Origin: Curvibacter microcysteis
GTDB taxonomy: Bacteria > Pseudomonadota > Gammaproteobacteria > Burkholderiales > Burkholderiaceae_C
Length of the DNA stretch: 64,000 bases
Direction: 5' to 3' (one strand)
Assembly: GCF_028649435.1 (NCBI RefSeq)
Contig: NZ_JAQSIN010000004.1
Position numbers and translations under genes: made by a program
The notes under the pieces: generated by a model
Databases searched by the model: none
Told to the model about the DNA's origin: nothing
What the model saw: only the letters and a program-made list of their open reading frames with translations
In this document: positions 8,331-16,283 of the stretch, one piece after another
Position numbering within the stretch: position 1 is the stretch's first letter
Layout: every line of letters begins with the position of its first letter

Positions 8331-9191
8331 TTAGTTCGCCTGTCGCTTGAGATCGTCCAGCGTGCGCCCTGCCGGTGACTTCCACTCCAACCAACCATTG
8401 GCCGTGCGTCCTAGCAGTGCCAGGGCAGCCATGCTGGGGGAGCGGAAGAGGTGGTCGCGCTGGAAGACAACGGTGTGCCCTTCAGCACGCATCACGCCTT
8501 GCGCCAGCAGACGTTGGCGGAAGCTGTCGTCTGACGTGCCTTGGAGAGAGGGCACGCTTTGTAGGCGTCCCACCGAGCCCTGCAGGACCACAAAGCCCTC
8601 TTCGGTGTACTGCCCACGGCCCTGGGTGCCCGATGCTTCGCACACGAAAATCTCGGGGGGCTGGTTGGCGTTGGGATCGTGAGCCACCGGATCGAACAGT
8701 GGAAAGCCCAACGTCGCCAGCAAGGTACGGCTTGTATCGAACATTTCCAGGCAGTCGGCTTCCATCGGGGCGGGCGTGTGGGGCCGCGAACCGCGGTTGC
8801 CGTTTTCGTCACTGAAGCGGCCAGTCTGGCGAATGGTCTGCAAGCTGTGCCACTCCAAGAACAGGGCATGGGTCTGCGTGAGGTTGTGGGTGCGGGACAC
8901 CATCACCAAAGCCCGCTGCCAGAAGGACTTGTTCTTGTTGTGTTCCGTCAAACGGGTGCGCAGGTCGCTGCTTTGGCCTACGTACACACGGCACTCCGCC
9001 CCATCCTCGGAGACGCTCACCAGAAAATACACCGCCACCTGATCGCTCTCGGGCATCTGCAAAAAGGCGGGCAGCAGACTGCGTGGTACCTCGATGAGCC
9101 GCATGATGCGCGTGGTGATCTCGGCCATTCGGATGCCCCGCGGATCCCCACCCGGCAGGTAGATTTGAATGGTTTTGGGGCTGAGGTTCAT
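8331..9191 (-). CDS. GIY-YIG nuclease family protein with C-terminal DUF4357
   Basis: A 286-residue protein with a GIY-YIG nuclease-like core: VAVYFLVSV (52-60), then VYVGQSSDLRTRLTEHNK (69-86) and ALFLEWHSL with a Glu near residue 113 that fits the metal ligand. The final 35 residues (SMAALALLGRTANGWLEWK..GRTLDDL) match the DUF4357 pattern. The first 45 residues contain GDPRGIRMAEITTRIMRLIEVPR, which I read as a family-specific N-terminal region. ATG 9191 is preferred to upstream in-frame starts, which give unlikely sequence. The gene is upstream of fic on the same strand with a 181-bp gap and shares its lower GC. Its substrate is unknown; similar genes are often found in accessory or restriction-linked loci (inference). 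Confidence 0.85.
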   Translation of the reverse strand: MNLSPKTIQIYLPGGDPRGIRMAEITTRIMRLIEVPRSLLPAFLQMPESDQVAVYFLVSVSEDGAECRVYVGQSSDLRTRLTEHNKNKSFWQRALVMVSRTHNLTQTHALFLEWHSLQTIRQTGRFSDENGNRGSRPHTPAPMEADCLEMFDTSRTLLATLGFPLFDPVAHDPNANQPPEIFVCEASGTQGRGQYTEEGFVVLQGSVGRLQSVPSLQGTSDDSFRQRLLAQGVMRAEGHTVVFQRDHLFRSPSMAALALLGRTANGWLEWKSPAGRTLDDLKRQAN

Positions 9192-9493
9192 GCCGTGGCT
9201 TCTCTGTGACCGTTGACCTAGCCGGTGATGCTTGGTTGCCAAGCCTCGGTGACCGGTGGCGACTTCATTTGTATTCAGTTTAGTGGGACCTCGTGTCCAG
9301 ATGGAAGTGATCCATGGCTGGGGCGACTGACTGTTGTTGGCCAGGGTCAAGGGGCGCCGGCTCCAGGGTGGAACGTCCGCAAGAGGCCTGCACCACAGCC
9401 CCCTGGCGCCCCCACGCGCCAAGGCTTCTTGACCCGGCCCGGCCCGGGGCTGGCATGATGGCGGGTTAGCCCTCTCTTCAATACCGCCACGTC
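9192..9493. other. 302-bp divergent intergenic region between the GIY-YIG gene and the proQ-like gene
   Basis: No gene is seen here. Near the GIY-YIG side is a hairpin, GCTTGG-TTG-CCAAGC (9230-9244), flanked by CCGGT/ACCGG arms that extend it to 9222-9256. Near the proQ side is an inverted repeat TGGCGC-N6-GCGCCA (9404-9421). A TTGACC at 9429-9434 with a CATGAT at 9454-9459 may be a weak promoter for the proQ-like gene, but the 19-bp spacing is long. Confidence 0.4.
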
Positions 9494-10504
9494 ATGACCG
9501 ACTCCGTGTCCGAAAAAGAACAAAGCCAGGCCGCCAACACCCCCGTGGTGTCGGGGGCGTCCGACGCTGCTGCCGTGAGCCCTGTGGCCGCCGCAGCCCC
9601 TGAGGCCACCGCTGTGACCGCCGGCAGCCCTGCCGAGGCCTCTGAGGCCCCTGCCGTGGCCGAGCGCAGCCCGCGCAACAGCCGGGGACGCCGGAGCGGT
9701 GCCGGCCGAGGCGCCGCGCGCACCGAGGGTCGTGCCGATGGCCGCGACGCCGCGCGTGACGCCGGCCGGGCCCCCGCAGGCCGGGCCGATGGTCGCCGCG
9801 CCCCGCGCCGCGACCCGGCGGCCCAGGGGGCTGGCACAGGTGCCGCCGCCCAGGCCGGCGCCAAGGCCGCCGCCCCGCGCGCACCGCGCAGCCACCCGGT
9901 GCTGGAGCAACTGGCCGGTCTGTACCCCGCCTTGTTTGGCGAGGTCTTTTTGCCGCTCAAGCGCGGCATCTTCCAAGACCTGCAAGACGCCCACCCGGAG
10001 CTGTTCGAGCGTGAGGCGCTCAAGGCCGCGCTGGCCCTGCACACCCGCTCCAGCCGCTACCTGACGGCCGTCGCTTCGGGCCTGGCCCGTCATGACCTGC
10101 AAGGCCAGTCGGTCGAAGCCATGGCGCCCGAGCACATCTACCACGCGCTGACCGAGGTGTTCCGCCGTCGCCAGCAGCGCGCTGGCGAGGACCTGCGGCC
10201 CAAGCTGCGCCGCCGCATCATCCAGGCCTTCGAGTCTTCGGGCCTGAGCCGTGAGGCCTATGCCGCCCTGGTGCTGAGCCGCGACGAAGCCGCCAACGCC
10301 TTGCTTGACGAAGCCCTGGCCGAGGCCGCCAGCCAAGCCGCCCGCGACGAGGCCCAGCTGCGCGCCTTCGAGGCCAGCGGCCAGAGCCTGGACGCCTTCG
10401 CCGACATGTACGGCCTGGACGCGCGCGACGCCGCCCGCACCCTGGACCGGGCCCGCCAGCGCCGCGCCGCGCCGGCCACGCCGGTGGCCGCCGACCCGGC
10501 CTGA
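9494..10504 (+). CDS. ProQ/FinO family RNA-binding protein
   Basis: A 336-residue protein with a ProQ/FinO RNA-binding domain at about residues 134-245. The core shows HPVLEQLAGLYPALFGE, FLPLKRGIFQDL, ALKAALALHTRSSRYLTAV, RHDLQGQ and the basic RPKLRRRIIQAF. Proteins of this family bind structured small RNAs and mRNA 3' ends. Residues 1-133 form a long low-complexity head, first Ala/acidic, then Arg/Gly/Ala-rich with repeated GRADGR-like units, probably disordered and able to bind RNA. Residues 245-330 are Ala/Arg/Asp-rich and helical. The gene stands alone and is divergent from the GIY-YIG gene. Confidence 0.88.
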   Translation: MTDSVSEKEQSQAANTPVVSGASDAAAVSPVAAAAPEATAVTAGSPAEASEAPAVAERSPRNSRGRRSGAGRGAARTEGRADGRDAARDAGRAPAGRADGRRAPRRDPAAQGAGTGAAAQAGAKAAAPRAPRSHPVLEQLAGLYPALFGEVFLPLKRGIFQDLQDAHPELFEREALKAALALHTRSSRYLTAVASGLARHDLQGQSVEAMAPEHIYHALTEVFRRRQQRAGEDLRPKLRRRIIQAFESSGLSREAYAALVLSRDEAANALLDEALAEAASQAARDEAQLRAFEASGQSLDAFADMYGLDARDAARTLDRARQRRAAPATPVAADPA

Positions 10505-10618
10505 GGCCTCCTCCACGGGGGCCTGGTCGCCCCCGGTCTGCAGCCTGCTGACACCCCGTTGTCAGCAGCCCCCCCGCACCATGGCAGTCCTGTTTCACAA
10601 CGACTGAAAGACGCTGCC

Positions 10619-11032
10619 ATGTCGCACACCCCCTCCACCCCATCCACCCCCTCCCGCGCTGGCTCGGCCCTCAACTGGTTTGAGATCCCCTGCGCCAACC
10701 TGGACCGCGCCCAGGCCTTTTACGAGGCCGTGCTGGCCCGGCCCCTGCACCGCGAAGACTTTGGCGGTGGCCCCATGGCCGTTTTCCCGCACGACAAGCC
10801 CCAACCCGGCGGCTGCCTGGTGGCCGGCCCGCAGCGCTGCGTCGCCGCCGATGCCGGCGTGCGCCTCTATTTGGACTGTGCCCCCTCGCTGGACGCGGCT
10901 GTGGCCCGGGTGGCCAGCGCGGGCGGCGCCGTGCTCGACGCCTGCATCGAGCTGCCGCACGGCATCGGTTTCATCGCCCATGTGCGGGACACCGAAGGCA
11001 ACACCGTCGGCCTGCACACCGTGCAACGCTGA
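10619..11032 (+). CDS. VOC family protein (glyoxalase/bleomycin resistance fold)
   Basis: A 137-residue single-module VOC protein. It has the beta-alpha-beta-beta-beta pattern starting LNWFEIPCANLDRAQAFYEAVL, then MAVFPHDKPQPGGCLV, the second module with VRLYLDCAPSLDAAVARVASAGG, and the C-terminal IGFIAHVRDTEGNTVGLHT with the typical metal-region Glu. Close relatives include uncharacterised PhnB-like or antibiotic-resistance-like proteins, so the substrate is unknown. ATG 10619 is used because the upstream in-frame extension runs through the likely leader. An EVE-domain gene follows 14 bp later, suggesting an operon. Confidence 0.85.
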   Translation: MSHTPSTPSTPSRAGSALNWFEIPCANLDRAQAFYEAVLARPLHREDFGGGPMAVFPHDKPQPGGCLVAGPQRCVAADAGVRLYLDCAPSLDAAVARVASAGGAVLDACIELPHGIGFIAHVRDTEGNTVGLHTVQR

Positions 11033-11046
11033 AACGGAGCCGCACC

Positions 11047-11541
11047 ATGCAGACTGTGTTGCCCGGGTTCCCTCTCGCCCCGGCGCCCCCGGCCGTGGCA
11101 ACGCGCCACTGGATTGCCGTGGCCAGCGCCGAGCATGCCCGCCGCGGCCGCGAGGCCCAGCCGCTGGGTTTCATGCAGGTCTGCCATGGCCGGCGCGCGC
11201 CCTTGGCCCGGTTGCGCCCAGGTGACTCGGTGGCCTACTACGCGCCGGCCACCCGCATGGCCGGCCATGACCGCCTGCAAAGCTTTGTTTCCCTCGGCCG
11301 TGTGGCCGCCGGTGAGCCCTACGCCTTCGACATGGGGGGCGGCTTTGTGCCCTTCCGGCGGGATGTGCACTACGCCTCGGCGGCCCGCGAGGTGCCGATT
11401 GCGCCCCTGCTGGATCGGTTCGAGTTTGTGGAAGACCGCCAGCGCTGGGGCGCGCGCTTTCGCTTTGGCCTGTTCGAGGTCAGCGCCCATGACATGGGCT
11501 TGATCGCGCAGGCCATGGGCGTGGCGGCTTGGCTGGACTGA
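11047..11541 (+). CDS. EVE domain-containing protein (UPF0310)
   Basis: A 164-residue protein of the EVE (PUA-like) fold. Family signs are RHWIAVASAEHARRG near the start, GFMQVCHGRRAPLARLRPGDSVAYYAP, FVSLGRVAAGEPYAF and the FVPFRRDVHY segment. EVE domains bind modified bases in DNA or RNA, but this short single-domain type has no fixed role. It begins 14 bp after the VOC gene and ends 55 bp before the WYL regulator start, all on one strand. Confidence 0.85.
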   Translation: MQTVLPGFPLAPAPPAVATRHWIAVASAEHARRGREAQPLGFMQVCHGRRAPLARLRPGDSVAYYAPATRMAGHDRLQSFVSLGRVAAGEPYAFDMGGGFVPFRRDVHYASAAREVPIAPLLDRFEFVEDRQRWGARFRFGLFEVSAHDMGLIAQAMGVAAWLD

Positions 11542-11596
11542 GTCCCTTATGCTGGGGGCTCTGCTCCCATCCCACTGGCTTGCCACCCCTTCCACC

Positions 11597-12295
11597 ATGC
11601 GCCGCGCCGACCGTTTGTTCCACATCGTTCAACTGGTGCGCGGGCGCCGTCTCAGCACGGCGGCCTTTCTGGCCGAGCGGCTGGAGGTGTCCGAGCGCAC
11701 CGTCTACCGCGACGTGGCCGAGCTGCAGCACCAGGGCGTGCCCATCGAAGGCGAGGCCGGTGTGGGCTACCGCATGGGCGCGGGCTTTGAGCTGCCGCCG
11801 CTGATGTTCTCCCAGGCCGAGGCCAGTGCGCTGGTGGCCTCGGTGCGCCTGGCCCAGGCCTGGCTGGACCCGGCGCTGGCGCGCGAGGCCGAGTCCGCGC
11901 TGAGCAAGATCCTGTCCGTGCTGGCGCGCGACGCGCGGGCCGCTGCGGAATCCCTGGCCTTGTTCGCGCCGGCCGTGGGCCAGAGCCCCGAGGTGCAGCA
12001 GCGCCTGCAGGCCCTTCGCGAGGCGGCCCAGGCGCGGCACAAGGTGCTGCTGCATTACCGCGCCCTGGACGGCGCCGACAGCGCGCGCACCGTGCGCCCG
12101 CTGGGCTGCTTTTTTTGGGGCAGCGTCTGGACGCTGGCCGCCTGGTGCGAGGAACGCCAGGCCCTGCGCAGTTTTCGCATCGACCGCATCACCACGCTGC
12201 AGCGCCTCGAGGTGCGCTTCCGGGACGAGCCGGGCCGCACCCTGGCCGATTTGTTCCGCCAGGTCGAGGCCGAGCGCCGCCAACGCGCCGGCTGA
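11597..12295 (+). CDS. YafY-type transcriptional regulator (HTH + WYL domain)
   Basis: A 232-residue regulator. The N terminus is a DeoR-like winged helix (RRADRLFHIVQLVRG, FLAERLEVSERTVYRDVAEL, then GVPIEGEAGVGYRMG). The C-terminal half is a WYL ligand-sensing domain, with RHKVLLHYRALDG, ARTVRPLGCFFWGSVWTLAAWCEER, ALRSFRIDRI. The WYL triplet itself is altered (WTLAAW). ATG 11597 is chosen because the DNA-binding domain starts there. It probably regulates its own neighbours (VOC, EVE or DUF2237 genes), although no operator was identified. Confidence 0.9.
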   Translation: MRRADRLFHIVQLVRGRRLSTAAFLAERLEVSERTVYRDVAELQHQGVPIEGEAGVGYRMGAGFELPPLMFSQAEASALVASVRLAQAWLDPALAREAESALSKILSVLARDARAAAESLALFAPAVGQSPEVQQRLQALREAAQARHKVLLHYRALDGADSARTVRPLGCFFWGSVWTLAAWCEERQALRSFRIDRITTLQRLEVRFRDEPGRTLADLFRQVEAERRQRAG

Positions 12296-12383
12296 TGGCG
12301 GCGCTGTCCCTATCCCGACCTGCGCCACGGTCATGCGGCTTGGCGCACACTGGCGGCTGCTGTTGTTTTTGTTCAGGTGACCG

Positions 12384-12773
12384 ATGTCTTCTCCGATCCC
12401 CGCCCGCAACGTGCTGGGCAGCGCGCTGCAGGCCTGCTCCTTCGACCCCTTGACGGGCTATTTCCGCGACGGCTGCTGCCACACCGAGGCGGCCGACACC
12501 GGCTCGCATGTGGTCTGCGCCCGGGTCACGGCTGATTTTTTGGCGTTTTCGCTGGCGCGTGGCAACGACCTGTCCACGCCGCGCCCCGAGTGGCGCTTTG
12601 CCGGCCTGCGGCCGGGCGACCGCTGGTGCCTGTGTGCGCTGCGCTGGCGCGAGGCCCTGGAGGCTGGCGTGGCCCCGCCTGTGGTGCTGGAGGCCACCCA
12701 CGAACGCGCCTTGCAGTTCGTCACCCTGGCCGAGCTGCAGCAGCACGCCTGGGTCTCGACCGGCCGCGCCTGA
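12384..12773 (+). CDS. DUF2237 family protein
   Basis: A 129-residue protein of the DUF2237 family. The diagnostic segments are ARNVLGSALQACSFDPLTGYFRDGCC, SHVVCARVTADFLAFSLARGNDLSTP and FAGLRPGDRWCLCALRW. Several conserved Cys residues (18, 31, 32, about 44) are visible and could bind a metal, but the family has no known function. It follows the WYL regulator by 88 bp. Confidence 0.88.
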   Translation: MSSPIPARNVLGSALQACSFDPLTGYFRDGCCHTEAADTGSHVVCARVTADFLAFSLARGNDLSTPRPEWRFAGLRPGDRWCLCALRWREALEAGVAPPVVLEATHERALQFVTLAELQQHAWVSTGRA

Positions 12774-12801
12774 GCGCCTGGGGGCCCGCTGGCTGGCTAA
12801 G

Positions 12802-13692
12802 ATGGCGCCCATGCCTGCCGACGCTCCCCCCCTCAGCGCGGGGCCCCGCCCCAGCGGGGTGCCCCAGCAGTTCGACTCGCCGCGCGACCGGGCTTTGTAC
12901 CGCCGCGTGCCGCACCGCGAGGGCGTGGAGCTGTACCGGGCCGAGATCGTCGACCACGCGTTTGCACCGCACGCGCACGACGCGTTTGGCATCGGCTCGG
13001 TGGAGTGGGGCGTGGAGCGCTTTCGCTACCGCGGCAGCGAGCACCTGGCCGGGCCGGGCTCGCTGGTGCTGATGGACGAGGACGAGCTGCACACCGGCCA
13101 CGCCGCCACCGCCCAGGGCTGGCGCTACCGCATGGTCTACATCGAGTCCGCCACCCTGCGTGAGCTGACCGGCCAGCCGGTGCGCCGCTTTGCCCAGCCC
13201 ACGGTGGACGACCCCGCCCTGGGCCGGCGCGTCACCGCCGCGCTGGATGCACTGTGGCTGGGCGCGGATGACCCCTTGGCTTTTGACAGCCAGCTGGTCC
13301 TGCTGGCCGGCGAACTGGTGGCGCGCCACGGTCAAGGCGCGGCCGCCGCCCCCGCCCCGGGCTTGGCCCCGAGCGTGCTGGCGCGGGTGCGTGACTACAT
13401 CGAAGCGCACCTGCACGAGCCGATGCGCCTGGAAGACCTGGCCGCGCAAGCCGGGCTGTCGCCCTTCCATTTTTTGCGCCGCTTCAAGCAGAGCACCCGC
13501 CACACCCCGCAGGTGTTCGTCCAAGCGCGGCGGGGCGCACGCGCCAAGGCCTTGCTGGCGCGCGGTCTGGCGCCCGCCGAAGTGGCGGCCAGCGTGGGCC
13601 TGTCGGACCAACCCCACCTGAACCGCTTGCTGCGCCGGCTCTACGGCATCACGCCGGGGGCTTACCAACGCCAGTTGGCCCGCGCCGCCTGA
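12802..13692 (+). CDS. AraC family transcriptional regulator
   Basis: A 296-residue regulator with an N-terminal cupin sensor (HAHDAFGIGSVEWGVERF, then GPGSLVLMDEDELHTGHA) and a C-terminal pair of AraC helix-turn-helices (RVRDYIEAHLHEPMRLEDLAAQAGLSPFHFLRRFKQ and AEVAASVGLSDQPHLNRLLRRLYGITPGAYQR). ATG 12802 or ATG 12811 may be the start. It lies 86 bp upstream of an EamA-type exporter gene in the same direction; this pairing is common and suggests that it controls that exporter. Confidence 0.92.
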   Translation: MAPMPADAPPLSAGPRPSGVPQQFDSPRDRALYRRVPHREGVELYRAEIVDHAFAPHAHDAFGIGSVEWGVERFRYRGSEHLAGPGSLVLMDEDELHTGHAATAQGWRYRMVYIESATLRELTGQPVRRFAQPTVDDPALGRRVTAALDALWLGADDPLAFDSQLVLLAGELVARHGQGAAAAPAPGLAPSVLARVRDYIEAHLHEPMRLEDLAAQAGLSPFHFLRRFKQSTRHTPQVFVQARRGARAKALLARGLAPAEVAASVGLSDQPHLNRLLRRLYGITPGAYQRQLARAA

Positions 13693-13778
13693 GGCCGCAC
13701 AGCGCAATCTGGTCCAAGACAAGCCGGGCCGAGCCCGGGCACACTGCGCCTCTTTGCTTGAATTGGAACGGGTGACGG

Positions 13779-14732
13779 ATGGCCGCAGGGGACTTGATTC
13801 GCGGGGTGGCGTATGCGCTGGCCGCTGGGCTGATGTGGGGGTTGGTGTTCGTGGCGCCTGCGCTGCTGCCGGATTACGCCCCAGCGGCGCTGGCTTTTGG
13901 TCGCTACATCGCGTTTGGCCTGGTGGCTTTGTTGCTGGCCGTGCCGGACCGGCAACGCCTGGCGGCGCTGCGCCGCGCCGACTGGGTGGAGGCCTTCAAG
14001 CTGGCGCTGGTGGGCAACATCATTTACTACCTGTTCCTGTCGGCCGGCATCCAGGCCGCGGGCGTGCCCCTGGCCAGCGTCTTGATTGGCACGCTGCCGG
14101 TGGTGATTGCGGTGTGCGCCAACTGGCACGACCGGTCCTTGCCCTGGGCGCGTTTGATGCCCTCGCTGGGCTTGATCGCGCTGGGCATTGCCTTCGTCAA
14201 CCAGACCGAGATGGACCGCATCGAGGCCGGCCATGGTCCGGCCTACGCCCTGGGCGCCGGCCTGACCCTGGTGGCGGTCGCCGCCTGGACTTGGTACCCG
14301 ATCCGCAACGCGCGCTGGCTCAAGGCCCACCCGGGCTTGTCGGCCACCACCTGGACCACGGCCCAAGGCCTGGCCACCTTGCCGCTGGCGGTGCTGGGGT
14401 GGTTGCTGTGGGGCCTGTGGCAGGGCCTGAGCCAGCCCGACCACGGCCTGGTGATGGGCTGGGGGCCGCGCCCGGGCTTGTTTTTGGGCTTGATGTTGGC
14501 CATGGGCCTGTTTGCCTCCTGGGCGGGCACCCTGGCCTGGAGCCGGGCCAGCAAGCTGCTGCCCACCTCGCTGACCGGCCAGCTGATCGTGTTCGAAACC
14601 CTGTCGGCCCTGGCTTATGGCTTTTGGCACCGCGCCGAGTGGCCCGCGCCGGTGACGGGCGCCGGCATTGCCTTGCTGGTGGCCGGCGTGTTGATGGGCG
14701 TGCGGGCCTTCCAGCGCCCGGCCTCGGCCTGA
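13779..14732 (+). CDS. EamA/DMT family transporter
   Basis: A 317-residue inner-membrane protein with about ten helices arranged as two EamA repeats, typical of drug/metabolite exporters. The first repeat starts GVAYALAAGLMWGLVFVAPALLPDYAPAALAFGRYIAFG; the second ends with LTGQLIVFETLSALAYGFWHRAEWP, the usual conserved stretch before the last helix. It follows the AraC gene and is its likely target. Substrate unknown; exporters of this type often carry amino acids or purines (family knowledge). Confidence 0.9.
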   Translation: MAAGDLIRGVAYALAAGLMWGLVFVAPALLPDYAPAALAFGRYIAFGLVALLLAVPDRQRLAALRRADWVEAFKLALVGNIIYYLFLSAGIQAAGVPLASVLIGTLPVVIAVCANWHDRSLPWARLMPSLGLIALGIAFVNQTEMDRIEAGHGPAYALGAGLTLVAVAAWTWYPIRNARWLKAHPGLSATTWTTAQGLATLPLAVLGWLLWGLWQGLSQPDHGLVMGWGPRPGLFLGLMLAMGLFASWAGTLAWSRASKLLPTSLTGQLIVFETLSALAYGFWHRAEWPAPVTGAGIALLVAGVLMGVRAFQRPASA

Positions 14733-14739
14733 GCCGGGC

Positions 14740-15225
14740 TCAGGCGGCCAGGGCGGCTTCGATGTCGCTGGCCAGCTTGGCGGGGGTGTCCTGCGGTGCG
14801 TAGCGGCGGATCACCTGACCGTTCTTGCCGACCAGGAATTTGGTGAAGTTCCACTTGATGGCCTTGCTGCCCAGCAGGCCGGGCGCTTCGGCGCTGAGCC
14901 AACGGTACAGCGGGTGGGCGTCGCCGCCATTGACGTCGATCTTGCTCATCATCGGAAAGCTCACGCCGTAGTTGCGCTGGCAAAAGCTGGCAATTTGCTC
15001 GTCACTGCCCGGGTCCTGGCGGCCAAACTGGTTGCAGGGAAAGCCCAGCACCGTCAGGCCGCGCTGGCCATAGCGCTGGTGCAGGTCTTCCAGGCCGGCG
15101 AACTGGGGCGTGAAGCCGCAGGCGCTGGCCGTGTTGACGATCAAGAGCACCTGGCCCTCGAACTGGCGCAGGGGCACGGTTTCGCCCGCGATGGACAGGG
15201 CTTCAAAGTCGTACAAAGTGCTCAT
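14740..15225 (-). CDS. Glutathione peroxidase (Cys type)
   Basis: A 161-residue thiol peroxidase of the glutathione peroxidase family (BtuE-like), which reduces peroxides. The catalytic positions are NTASACGFT (Cys36 in place of selenocysteine), GFPCNQFG (Cys64, Gln66) and KWNFTKFLV (Trp125, Asn126). The presence of Cys64 in the FPCNQF loop suggests a resolving Cys and thioredoxin dependence (family knowledge). ATG 15225 is preferred because upstream in-frame sequence overlaps the next gene. It ends 7 bp from the stop of the convergent EamA gene. Confidence 0.93.
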   Translation of the reverse strand: MSTLYDFEALSIAGETVPLRQFEGQVLLIVNTASACGFTPQFAGLEDLHQRYGQRGLTVLGFPCNQFGRQDPGSDEQIASFCQRNYGVSFPMMSKIDVNGGDAHPLYRWLSAEAPGLLGSKAIKWNFTKFLVGKNGQVIRRYAPQDTPAKLASDIEAALAA

Positions 15226-15305
15226 GGCAGGTCCTTCAAGACGGAGAGGGGCCATGGTAGCCCCGCTCCGCCACCAGGCGCCGGCCTGGCGGGGCATGCC
15301 CTGTG

Positions 15306-16217
15306 TCAGGCGCTGGTCTTGGGCTGAGCGGGGGCCCAGGCTGACCAGGCTGCGGACGCCACGATCAGCGCGCCGCCCAGCCACACCCGCAGGGACAGCT
15401 CGGCTGCGCCCAAGGCCATGGCCGAGACGCTGGCAAACAGCACCTCGGACAGCATCACCAAGGCGGTGGTGCTGGAGCGCAGGCGCGCGGCGCCATACTG
15501 CAGCGCCACATTGCCGCCCAGGTAGGCCAGGCTGAGGCCGGCGGCCAGCAGCAACCAGCCCAGTGCAGGTGCCGGCAGGGGGGTGACCAGGCCCTGGCCC
15601 AGACCGACCAGGGCGGTCAGCGCCGACAGCAGCGAGCCGCCGCCAAACATGGCCAGCACCCGCGCAGGTGCGGGTGTTTGGTGCAGGCGGCGCAACATCA
15701 CATTGGTCAGCGCAAAGCTGAAGCCGCCGGCCAGGCCCAGCCAGTCCGACAGGCTTTGCGGCAGCGGCCAGTCGCTGCCGGGTGTCTTCAGCACCACGGC
15801 CACGCCGGCCAAAGCCAGCAGCATGCGTAACAGGTCAGCGCCGCGCGGGCGCTCGCCCAGCAGCCACCAGGCCAGCAGGCTGGCCCACAGCGGCATCAAA
15901 TAAAACAGCAGCACCACGCGCACCACATCCCCCACGGTGACAGCCCAGTTGAAGCACACATTGGTCATGCCGGCGGCCAGGGCCAGGGCCCACAGCGCAG
16001 GCTGGCCCAGCCATTGGCGCAGCGCCCCCGGGAAGGCCAGCAGGGTGCAGGCGATGGCCAGCAGGTAGATCAGGGCGGTGGCCCACAAGGGGTGCAGGCC
16101 CGCCAGCTCCAGCTGGCGCAGCGGCCACCAGGACACGCCCCAGACCAAGGCGTTGAACATCAGGGCCAGCACGCTGAACAGCGGCGGGTGGGGGGCGGAG
16201 CAGGGGTTCAATGGCAT
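15306..16217 (-). CDS. EamA/DMT family transporter
   Basis: A second EamA-type exporter of about 303 residues with ten predicted helices. The pattern FSVLALMFNALVWGVSWWPLRQLE begins the first repeat, and GLAGGFSFALTNVMLRRLHQTPA the second; the end has ALVMLSEVLFASVSAMALGAAELSLRVWLGGALIV. ATG 16217 is taken rather than TTG 16229. It is not close in sequence to the EamA gene at 13779 beyond the fold. Substrate unknown. Confidence 0.9.
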   Translation of the reverse strand: MPLNPCSAPHPPLFSVLALMFNALVWGVSWWPLRQLELAGLHPLWATALIYLLAIACTLLAFPGALRQWLGQPALWALALAAGMTNVCFNWAVTVGDVVRVVLLFYLMPLWASLLAWWLLGERPRGADLLRMLLALAGVAVVLKTPGSDWPLPQSLSDWLGLAGGFSFALTNVMLRRLHQTPAPARVLAMFGGGSLLSALTALVGLGQGLVTPLPAPALGWLLLAAGLSLAYLGGNVALQYGAARLRSSTTALVMLSEVLFASVSAMALGAAELSLRVWLGGALIVASAAWSAWAPAQPKTSA

Positions 16218-16227
16218 GACCAAAAGC

Positions 16228-16252
16228 AAAAGGCCGGCATGACCGGCCTTTT
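16228..16252 (-). terminator. Intrinsic terminator after lplT
   Basis: AAAAGGCCGG pairs with CCGGCCTTTT around a short CATGA loop (16228-16252). Read on the minus strand it ends in a T-rich run and lies 32 bp after the lplT stop codon. Confidence 0.75.
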
Positions 16253-16283
16253 GGAAAGGAAGGGAGCAGGACCGGTGTGGACC

